Shown: positions 1-6,704 of the stretch, one piece after another
Layout of the letters: every line of letters starts with the position of its first letter
How positions within the stretch are numbered: position 1 is the first letter of the stretch
Origin: Cudoniella acicularis
Lineage: Eukaryota > Ascomycota > Leotiomycetes > Helotiales > Helotiaceae
Direction: 5' to 3'
Assembly: GCA_013054445.1 (NCBI GenBank)
Contig: JAAMPI010001787.1
Coordinates: forward strand, 1 to 10,508
Length of the DNA: 10,508 nucleotides
Translations under genes and position numbers: made by a program
The notes under the pieces: generated by a model
The model's database searches: none
What the model was told of the DNA's origin: nothing
Seen by the model: the letters and a program-made list of their open reading frames with translations, nothing else

Positions 1-140
1 CAATTTTCTATTGTTCTTAAATTTAATGCCACCATTCAGCAATTCAACCAAAACTGCTGCTAGCAGATTCCTCCCACCAAGATTCCAACCCCCAACCAAC
101 CTTAAACTGGGAAAATGCCAATGTACCATGCTCCACATAC

Positions 141-301
141 GTGATGGTGATGAGACTGGCAATGGCCTTTTGCGATTTGGTCAGCAATTTACCACCCTCT
201 GCGGCAACCTTGATGTTCTCCACGGCATCGTTGAGGATATTGGCATCCGTGGCGCGCTTGTAACTTGCGTATCTGACCTCTTGGGCCACGTAGATCGGGA
301 C
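141..301 (-). CDS. internal exon of an unidentified gene (partial, runs off left edge)
   Basis: The exon reads leftward from an acceptor (GACAG before 301) to a strong GTATGT donor whose G is at 140. It encodes about 53 residues beginning VPIYVAQ, followed by EVRYASYKRATDANILNDAV and a helical, Lys/Ala-rich stretch ending KSQKAIASLITI. The frame stays open past the donor to a stop at 44, but that tail is Trp/Ser-rich and looks like intron read-through. The next exon should therefore lie left of base 1. No ATG begins this frame; the apparent starts are GTG codons. Upstream exons would lie above 301. A GTATGC at about 397 is a candidate donor, but its phase does not join cleanly to this exon. 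I do not recognise the family, and nothing suggests a signal peptide or membrane segment. It could also be a gene fragment. Confidence 0.45.
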
Positions 302-505
302 CTGTCTGCCCCCAATTCTTACATGCTCTCATGACTCAGAACTGGCTTTGCCTAGCACTTATGGATAAGGCTGCGGCCTAGGATCTACCAAGTATGAAGC
401 ATACCTTCCAGTTGTCTCATGTGACACCGAAATCACTGGTTCTCAAATTCTTGTAATTCATGCCCTCACGAGGCAACAGCTAGCATGCAAAGAGTCAACA
501 CTCCA

Positions 506-540
506 CCCTCACCCCCCTCCCCCCCACCTATCACTCACCC
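506..540 (-). repeat. G-rich tract on the minus strand (possible G-quadruplex)
   Basis: The plus strand has C runs at 506-508, 512-517, 519-525 and 538-540. Read on the minus strand these are G runs of 3, 7, 6 and 3 separated by very short spacers in the core, which meets the usual four-run G-quadruplex pattern when the 7-G run is split. The tract lies about 200 bp upstream of the left-edge minus-strand exon, so it could be promoter-proximal. It could equally be simple low-complexity sequence. Confidence 0.4.
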
Positions 541-1582
541 AGCCAGTAGCAAGATCCATAAGAATGCCATCGAAAAGTTACACGCCCTATTTCAGGAATC
601 ACACCTCCAGCCAGCAAGTGCTACTCGTCTTTGCTGACCATGTGCTATTCTTTCTCGCGCTCGAACGCCCCTGCTCGACCTCGCTACAATCTCCAGCATT
701 GTCGCTGCTGAGGTCCGGATCGGAACCTTTGCTAACGCTTCCTTGCTAGGACAGATTTCCAATACTTCGAGATGAATCGGTAAATAAAGGTGTTCCGAGA
801 TCGATAGTAGTTTGATCTCAAGATTATACGTTACATTATCCCCGATCTTCGTACGTTTTAGGAAATCTTGGAAGGCCCATTCTCGATATTCAGCAATTGG
901 TCCTGACCCAGCCGGAGGGGAGGGACGCGAGACGTTCGTGGAATATAGCGATGAGAATCGTCAGCGGGAGTTAACGGACTCCCACGATCAGCTTCTGACT
1001 CCATCTCGTTTATCCCAAGATGGGTGGCTGAAGGCGGTGTCAGGCTGTGAGGCTGGCTAAGAACTGCTTCTGAATTACAATCAACGATGCCTATAACAGA
1101 TTAGTCAGGTCCATTTCCGAAATCCTCTCTTCATCGTACCTTGAGCTCCGACTGCGTTATCTTTGTGCTAGGTTGCAAAGTTACGCTCTTGATACTGAGT
1201 CGCTGCGACTGCAGCCTTGGCCTGGTTCTCGCGGCTGAGTATTTCATCTGCTTTGTTGTGCAGTAACGCTGACTGGTTGCGAGAGTTGGTTGTCGAGCTA
1301 GATCTGCCATTATTTCGAATATGTAGTGAAGATGAAGGGCTCAAAGAGGACTGCTAAAACTAGACAGGACTCAAATCGACACTCGTCCCCGCCTGTCACA
1401 GAATAGCCCCAGAAGGTTATGATTATGCAACATGGATTTGATAGTGTGCTGGCGGCCGATGAGTCCGCACAGTTTGTGTAGTGGGCAGTCTTCAAGCAGA
1501 TCAATTGTCGCAGAAAGTCGTAAAGCCGGGGGTTGAGCTTTGGGCTCGTGCTTCGGACTGATCCATCGCGGAAGAGAGGAGA

Positions 1583-1603
1583 GTGAGCTTGACGTGAGCT
1601 TGA
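1583..1603 (+). repeat. 11-bp tandem duplication
   Basis: The decamer GTGAGCTTGA occurs at 1583-1592 and again at 1594-1603, separated by one C. It lies about 85 bp beyond the stop of the minus-strand ORF at 1689. It is probably a chance local duplication. Confidence 0.5.
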
Positions 1604-1688
1604 TGCAAGCTAGATTTGATCACTCTGGCCTATGTTTGAATCGAATTTTAGCAATTGCCGACAACGTATTGTCCTGAGGTTGACTTAC

Positions 1689-2300
1689 TCAACCGGGAAC
1701 ACCCACCGCTCCTAACTTCTTCAATTTTGCAATGCGAAGGCTCCGGCGCATACTAGTACCGTTTGCTCGATTCGCTAATGGCTTTGAAACTCCTTGTGGA
1801 GCATTCCGTTTGCGTCGAGGTCTTGCGTTCTGTTTTTGACGTTTTGGTTTGACGTTCTGGCTCGCTTCTATCAGATAAGGGAGGTTGTTCGTCATAGAAG
1901 CCAAGAAACTGTGAATGGTAATCTCCTCGCTAAGGACTGATATAAAATCCATCTTCTGGAACTCGGTCGAAAAGAACTCCGCGCCGGGTAACAACATTTC
2001 ATATTTCGCGGTGTTGAAGTTATCAAGGAGGTGAGTGCTTTTCTTCTTGATTGAGCTCTCGAGTACTGATGAAACGACTGCTGGATCATGGTCTCTTGCA
2101 ATTTTGACAATAAGTCCGCAGAACACTTTGTCATCCATAATTGGTATCGTTTGTCGATTATATTCACGCTTCCACTTCTCTGCTGTTCTGAGAGAAATCC
2201 CATAGCGACATGGGCTGTCTTCGATCGAAGTAGGCTCCTGCGTTAAGCCAGGAATTAGTGTTGTAGATAGTGAAGAACTGAGAGGAAACTCCATAGTCAT
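1689..2300 (-). CDS. orphan protein with basic, nuclear-localisation-like C-terminus
   Basis: This is an uninterrupted 203-codon frame starting at an ATG with A at -3 (CCCAACATG); a second in-frame ATG is the third codon. I recognise no domain. The first ~30 residues are Ser/Thr-rich. Residues 32-50 (RYGISLRTAEKWKREYNRQ) resemble a helix-turn-helix surface, but this is only an impression. Residues 55-145 look helical and mixed hydrophobic/acidic. The C-terminus is strongly basic: KPKRQKQNARPRRKR at 151-165 is a bipartite-type nuclear localisation signal, and RRSLRIAKLKK at 185-195 resembles basic tails of chromatin proteins. An uninterrupted frame of this length with sensible codons in a gene-poor stretch suggests a real lineage-specific gene. 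A transposon-derived DNA-binding fragment is an alternative. No introns are evident. The neighbouring plus-strand ORF at 2434 is divergent. Confidence 0.55.
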   Translation of the reverse strand: MTMEFPLSSSLSTTLIPGLTQEPTSIEDSPCRYGISLRTAEKWKREYNRQTIPIMDDKVFCGLIVKIARDHDPAVVSSVLESSIKKKSTHLLDNFNTAKYEMLLPGAEFFSTEFQKMDFISVLSEEITIHSFLASMTNNLPYLIEASQNVKPKRQKQNARPRRKRNAPQGVSKPLANRANGTSMRRSLRIAKLKKLGAVGVPG

Positions 2301-2433
2301 GTTGGGTGTTCTTTATCGTGAATTGTGTCTTTGTAGAAAAAGGCTCCGCTGGTTATTTTGAGTTGTAGTTGAGGTCAGCAGTAGCGATTTCGCAAGCGCC
2401 GCGCTAATCACTTCGCAGAGCCAATAACCCACA

Positions 2434-2715
2434 ATGGAGGAACGCCTAACTATGTACCACCAGGGTATCTTCTTAGTGGCAAACGAGGGTTCCCTAGCGG
2501 TGTTTAGAGCTTGGGAATCACTGTGTTGTTTGTTTTCGGCCTTCTACCTCTTCCTGAGGACAAATGGAGGATTGCAGAAACTCGGCAAAAGGGGACACAT
2601 GGCTGACGAAGATCAATCTAGTCGTGAAGAAGATACCAGGGCATCTATCCCTTCCCCGCCAAATGCCCAAGCACAACCCAACACATCGAGTCACACCTTC
2701 ATGACTAGTCAGTAG
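2434..2715 (+). CDS. doubtful small ORF, possible single membrane segment
   Basis: A 93-codon frame starts at an ATG in fair context (CCCACAATGG), only 13 bp after a CCAAT sequence at 2421. Residues 29-42 (SLCCLFSAFYLFLR) are hydrophobic and could form one membrane helix. The C-terminal half is polar, acidic and Ser/Pro-rich. I recognise no family. The stop lies 16 bp before the probable LTR, so the original 3' end may have been altered by the insertion. The length is within what chance can give, and support is limited to an intact frame and an acceptable start. Confidence 0.25.
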   Translation: MEERLTMYHQGIFLVANEGSLAVFRAWESLCCLFSAFYLFLRTNGGLQKLGKRGHMADEDQSSREEDTRASIPSPPNAQAQPNTSSHTFMTSQ

Positions 2716-2731
2716 TCTGCCAGCAGCACCA

Positions 2732-2988
2732 TGTCACGACCCACGTGACGAGTCATGTGACGGATCGGTGGATCTGAGGATCTTGTTATGGGCAACCGAT
2801 CCATGATCCCGTGATCCATAGCACCACCACCTATATAGCCATATAGTTTTCCTTTGTAGAGCTGTGTGCTCAACTTCATATATCTTAGCAAGATAGACAT
2901 TCTACCCAGATCTGCTTGACACTTCAACGATGATTAAAACCAACAACCTCACGTGATATTAAATACCACGTGACAACAGAACGTTACA
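2732..2988. mobile_element. probable solo LTR (257 bp) of a fungal LTR retrotransposon
   Basis: The element begins TGTCACG and ends CGTTACA, an imperfect terminal inverted repeat (6 of 7 positions) with the TG...CA ends typical of LTRs. It is flanked on both sides by the same five bases, CACCA (2727-2731 and 2989-2993), as expected for a target-site duplication. Inside are a TATA-like CTATATAG at 2831-2838, several CACGTG/CATGTG palindromes near both ends, and an inverted pair GGATCGGT/ACCGATCC at 2762-2769 and 2795-2802. No coding sequence for gag or pol is nearby and no second copy is visible, which fits a solo LTR left by recombination. Orientation is unclear because the TATA sequence is palindromic. 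An alternative right end at 2975 (CGTGACA) gives a perfect 7-bp inverted repeat but no target duplication. Confidence 0.7.
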
Positions 2989-2993
2989 CACCA

Positions 2994-3604
2994 TTATTTA
3001 CAGCCCAGACAGGCGCACTCGTTACCTAACTTGAGGCTATTGAACTGTCGCACCTGTCGAGTGTCCTATTGGAAAAGCAGGCTTCCAGCGATATATTCAA
3101 TACTAGACACCTATCTGCGCCCGTCTTCTCATGTTCGAAACCCTAGAGGCCGGCTTCAGGCTCTATTGTGATAATACCCTACCTTGTGCCTAATCTTCAT
3201 TTATCTCGAGAACGGAAAATAAACAACTACAGGGGGCGAGATCATGGTCTCCGCAATACAAGACTGGCACCATAGTTTCTCTGGTCGCTCACGTGGATTG
3301 CTCGGCCATGGCACCTTGAGGTTGCGGAAGGAGAAAGGGTTCGCGTTAGGGGAGACGATGTAGGTATTGTCAGCTCTTTCCTTTAGGGGTACTAGAGAGT
3401 TATCTGTTCCTATACGTACGGCGTTTTGTATCTGTATGACATCATCCGAGATAGAACCTGTTTTGGGGGGGAAGTAGTTAATTATCAGATTTATTTTGGC
3501 CTTTTAACTGTCCTAGCTCCGATTATAAATATCAGCTCTAGCAAGGTCCCTCTCAAGCTCTATCTACTAGCCCTCCTCTTCATGACCTTTTGCTCTACCC
3601 GCTC
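2994..3604. other. unexplained intergenic stretch
   Basis: No gene is supported. The plus frame at 3426-3632 (68 codons) is hydrophobic and Leu/Ile-rich, starts with a non-ATG codon and looks like AT-rich noise. A further CACGTG lies at 3290-3295. The 3400-3600 part is relatively AT-rich with many TA dinucleotides and could be an old, decayed repeat, but I see no ends or domains that prove it. Confidence 0.4.
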
Positions 3605-3790
3605 CTATCTGCTACCGAATCTCCATTCGTAAACGGTGCTTTGAAGATGTAATTGGACGATATCGGGATGAGTACCTGGATCTAGCGTTGGAGGAGGGCC
3701 TGTAGGCGCTATAGCGTCCTCAGAGTTTGGTGAAACCATCTTTTGCTGTTGCAAGGTGTTGGGATTCGCAGATGCGACTTCCTCCCACAT
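3605..3790 (-). CDS. small hypothetical ORF, possibly first exon of a larger or truncated gene
   Basis: From the ATG at 3790 the frame reads MWEEVASANPNTLQQQKM, then a Ser/Asn/Glu part and a Pro-rich part ending PPPTLDPG. The stop is at 3605-3607, giving 61 aa. Composition and codon choice look coding up to about residue 38. At that point a GTACTC sequence (3675-3670) could serve as a donor, so the last ~20 residues may be intron read-through and a second exon could lie to the left. I found no convincing acceptor. Upstream on the same strand (about 3890-3965) is a CT-rich tract like those common in fungal promoters and 5' leaders, and the SF3a1 gene starts divergently at 4114. An overlapping ATG about 25 bp upstream in another frame would encode 39 residues. 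I cannot name the family. Confidence 0.35.
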   Translation of the reverse strand: MWEEVASANPNTLQQQKMVSPNSEDAIAPTGPPPTLDPGTHPDIVQLHLQSTVYEWRFGSR

Positions 3791-4113
3791 TTGATCGGTG
3801 ATTGGAAATCTTGCTGGCCCATGAACCAAGGGCAACGCTGCTCACCCAGCTCACCCACCTCAGGAGAGTGGCGGGGCGGACAGCGTGCAAGAACCCACGG
3901 ATAAGAGAAAGTAGCAATAAGTTTGACGGTCGAAGAAATTTGAAAAGAAATCAATGAGAAAAAGGGATGCGCAGCAACTTAAATGTGATCTCCAGAAGGC
4001 TCGCGTTCTGATTGGTTGCAACTTCGCAAGGCTGCAATTTTAGCTTGATCTCCAAATTGCTAAGAATTGCATCAACAGCAACAAATCTTCAAATTCTCCA
4101 ACTTGCAACAAGC
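3791..4113. promoter_or_regulatory. divergent promoter region between the small minus ORF and SF3a1
   Basis: This 323-bp gap separates the start of the minus-strand ORF from the SF3a1 start. It contains an inverted CCAAT box (ATTGG, 4011-4015) about 100 bp upstream of the SF3a1 ATG, which is a typical position. The nonamer TGATCTCCA appears twice, near 3986 and 4046. A pyrimidine-rich tract is read on the minus strand at about 3890-3965. No TATA box is obvious. Confidence 0.45.
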
Positions 4114-5838
4114 ATGGCGCCGTCAGCTGCGAATGGAGACGCAGTCGCCGCGTTGGAAGAGATCAAGGCGCCGCCAGGTGTTGTGCTGCCGCCAAAAGAG
4201 ATCAAAGGTGCGTCCCTCGAACCTGCGCTCATCTTCTTCAGCTAACCATTTTTGCAGCTATACTCGAGAAGACGGCAGGATATGTCGCGCGTAATGGGAT
4301 AGTGTTCGAGGGTATGAAGGTCCTTTTCTCCTTGAAAAAGATCACAGCTGATAATCATAGACCGCATCCGAGAGAAAGAAAAGAACAACCCTAAATTCTC
4401 CTTCCTCAGCACGAATGATTCGTATAACGCATACTACCTATGGCGACTGAGCGAGATCAAGGAGGGTAGGGGAACTGCTGTTGCAGCGGGCAGAGCAGGA
4501 GAGATGCCGGCGGAAGCAGAAAAGCCCAAAGGACCACCCGAGCCACCGGAGTTCCATTTTTCAGCACGAATGCCAAATATAAGCGCGCAAGACTTGGAGG
4601 TTGTACGATTGACAGCGCTATTTGTGGCAAAGAATGGGAGGCAGTTTATGACGGCTCTCTCGCAGAGAGAGACGGGGAATTATCAGTTCGACTTTTTGCG
4701 CCCGAATCACAGTTTACACAATTTCTTCCAGCGATTGATTGATCAGTATACCGCGTTATTACGAGCAGGTGGGATCGATGGAGAAGGGGGGAAAATGCAA
4801 CAAGAAAGGATGAGAGAATTACAGGCCAATGTCGACGACAAGTTTCACGTTCTGGGAAGAGCGAAGCAACGGGCGGAATGGTTCAAATTTCAAGACGAAC
4901 AAAAGCAGAAGAAGGAAGAGGAAGCTGAAAAGGAACGGATGTCATACGCCCAAATCGATTGGCATGACTTCGTGGTTGTTGAGACAGTCCTTTTTACTGA
5001 AGCAGATGATCAGACGAACTTGCCCCCACCAACTTCACTATCAGAGCTTCAATTCGCATCCCTGGATCAGAAGGCTATGATGTCCATCAATTCCCATAAT
5101 ATGCGTATTGAGGAAGCTATGCCTGATGATACAGACTTTTACAACCCATACCCTCAACAACCGCAGCAACACCAGATGGCACCTCCTCCAATGGCCGCTC
5201 CTCAACCACAATACCAAGACACACGAATGCGGAATAGTGAAGAAGATGACGAGGAAGAACAGCGAATCCGAGAAAGAACCGAGGCTCGAAAGCGTGCTCA
5301 ACAAGCGCAAGCAGAAGCTAAGGGTGTTGGTGCAGCGCCTATGAAAATCAAGGAGAATTATGTGCCGAGAGCGGCAGCAAGAGTGGCCAGTAAGCAAAAT
5401 ATGGTCTTGTGTCCGAACTGCAAGCAGCAGATGCCTGCTAATGAATTGGAGGAGCACATGAGAAGTAAGTTTTATTTTACCCCCGATTCTATTATTTATG
5501 GCAACAAGTAGCTAACATGTGATTCAAAAGTCGAACTTCTTGACCCTCGTTGGAAAGAACAAAAGGCCAAAGCCGATTCCCGCTACTCCACTACCAACCT
5601 CAGCACTGCAGGCGTTGCTAATAACCTTAAACGTCTCGCCTCCCAACGAGGGGACGTTTTCGAGGGTGTCACAGGACAAGCCCTCTCTGAAGAAGAGCAA
5701 GCGAGGCGGAAGAGAGCGGCAACGGGCTATGATGGGACACCAGTGGAGAAGGGAGATCGGAGATTGGATATGATGCAGAATGTCAATGTTGAGGAGCAGA
5801 TCAGAGCTATTCATCAGAAGTTTGGGGATAAGAAGTGA
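4114..5838 (+). CDS. PRP21: splicing factor 3A subunit 1 (SF3a1/Prp21 homologue), 4 exons, 519 aa
   Basis: SF3a1/Prp21 is a subunit of the SF3a complex of the U2 snRNP, which acts in the nucleus to engage the branch site during pre-spliceosome assembly. Exons are 4114-4207, 4258-4311, 4361-5464 and 5531-5838. The introns are 50, 49 and 66 bp, with donors GTGCGT, GTATGA and GTAAGT and clear CTAAC or CTGAT branch sites. The protein has a first SURP domain at about residues 31-80 (ILEKTAGYVARNG), a second at about 128-183 (FVAKNGRQF, then FDFLRPNHSLHNFF), a charged helix at about 210-245, and the hallmark WHDFVVVETVLF at 250-261. A Gln/Pro-rich linker and an Arg/Glu-rich segment follow. The C-terminal part has CPNC at 400-403, HMRIELLDPRW spanning the last junction, and ends IHQKFGDKK. 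It lacks the C-terminal ubiquitin-like domain of animal SF3A1. The ATG at 4114 has A at -3 and is the first in frame. Confidence 0.95.
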
Positions 5839-5947
5839 GACTTCCTGAATGTTTGGGAATCGGCAACTGAGACATTGCATTGAGCGGCGTTTACGGAGGG
5901 ATATGCACTGGTTGTAGGTATACTATATGACCCTAAATTGTGGGCAA

Positions 5948-5953
5948 AATAAA
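5948..5953 (+). terminator. AATAAA-type polyadenylation signal of the SF3a1 gene
   Basis: AATAAA lies 110 bp after the SF3a1 stop codon in an A-rich context, a reasonable position for 3'-end formation. It abuts the end of the possible convergent minus-strand gene, so the two transcripts would overlap or nearly touch. Confidence 0.4.
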
Positions 5954-5954
5954 A

Positions 5955-6378
5955 TCAATTGAAGCCATTTAATAACCAAGAGACGAAATACTCTAAACTT
6001 TTCTTCAAGTCCCTGCCTCCCCAGACCTGTAACTTAATCCCCTGAGTACCACATCCCAGAGATCCACCTTCTGTAGCACCCTCATCCCAATCTCGACCTC
6101 CAAAGCTTCCAATATAACTCAATAAATTAACTCTAGGGCAAACCTCCCTGTTCCGTTCCCGCTCTTCGCGCAAACAACTCAAAAAGTTCGCCTACAAGTC
6201 AGCCAACAGAGCCAACGGCCCCATCCGCGACCTCACGACTCTACCCCACGAATCACACCCGCAGCCAAATATGCAGTAACACTGCAGCGAAATCCTTCAC
6301 CACCAATAAATCATCCGCCTCCTGCATTCCTATTCGCCCAAACCCCCCAATTGCATAATCGGCCACCAAAACCAGCAT
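5955..6378 (-). CDS. tentative two-exon small protein, convergent with SF3a1
   Basis: The model has exon 1 from 6378 to 6259 (40 codons from an ATG), a 67-bp intron 6258-6192 (donor GTGTGA, branch GGCTGAC, acceptor TTGTAG), and exon 2 from 6191 to 5955 with a TGA stop. Total length is 118 aa. Exon 1 reads plausibly (ADYAIGGFGRIGMQEADDLL, then a hydrophobic stretch ending HIWLR). Exon 2 begins ANFLSCLREERERNREVC and is Gly-rich in its middle. The branch and acceptor are good; the donor is weak. An alternative donor GTGAGG lies nearer the acceptor and would use another frame. The plus strand here is C-rich and also has a long ATG-less open frame (about 6124-6380), so composition alone can explain part of the signal. 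The family is unknown. Confidence 0.3.
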
Positions 6379-6704
6379 AGCGCACCTCTAAACAGCTGTA
6401 CTCGGTGTCGCGCTCGAACGAATCATGAGAGCATCTCGGCCTCGGAAGAGGCTCTGTCACCCGCAGTGCCAGCACAGCGCAGGAAATCGCGATACATTAC
6501 AAGCATCAGACTCTCCCCGAGTCCCGCCCGCTCAGAGTGATAAAGACACTAAGCGCTCATCGCTCACCTTGCAACCCTGAGGAAAACAGGACTTGACAGT
6601 AATGAGGCTGTTCTCCCACCACCAACTTGCGACGACCTAATAGCGACCCCAGACAGCCTCGTCCTTGTGTGATCGCCACCACATATAAGGATGCCACACG
6701 CGCA
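6379..6704 (+). promoter_or_regulatory. probable promoter/5' leader of the zinc-cluster regulator
   Basis: The stretch has no supported plus-strand gene. It contains an upstream ATG at 6602 that opens a 12-codon frame (MRLFSHHQLATT then stop), a candidate uORF if transcription starts before it. GC content and frame openness rise toward 6700. I see no clear TATA or CCAAT box. Confidence 0.3.

Larger units (their letters stand above)
302..1688. other. long intergenic stretch with no supported gene
   Basis: The open frames here (564-749 plus, 812-1060 plus, 1310-1504 minus) are short. Two of the three begin with TTG rather than ATG, and none gives a recognisable protein or good splice-site context. 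The only local structures I see are the C-run block at 506-540 and a small tandem repeat at 1583-1603. Undetected 5' exons of the left-edge minus gene could lie in the first few hundred bases. Confidence 0.5.

Noticed and set aside
1455..1470. Hammerhead-ribozyme-like core (CGATGAGTCCGC)
   Set aside because: The conserved CUGAUGA is imperfect, no complementary GGAC closes stem II, and no GAAA follows.
2732..2975. Alternative reading of the LTR as a small inverted-repeat DNA transposon ending at 2975
   Set aside because: The perfect 7-bp TGTCACG/CGTGACA ends are attractive, but the flanks (CACCA versus ACAGA) show no target duplication, whereas the 2988 end does.
3131..3145. tRNA T-loop-like GTTCGAAACC
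   Set aside because: The flanking bases do not form a T stem, and no acceptor, D or anticodon arms fit around it.
3426..3632. Plus-strand 68-codon hydrophobic ORF and possible RIP-type mutation
   Set aside because: The start is not ATG, there is no family resemblance, and a rough hand count of TA against CA/TG dinucleotides gives no clear RIP signal.
5041..5457. 138-codon minus-strand ORF inside SF3a1
   Set aside because: It lies fully opposite a clearly conserved exon; its Leu/Ser/His-rich composition is what antisense of Gln/Glu/Lys codons gives.
5519..5880. ORFs on both strands over the last SF3a1 exon
   Set aside because: The conserved SF3a1 C-terminus accounts for this segment in a third frame; the others are shadows.
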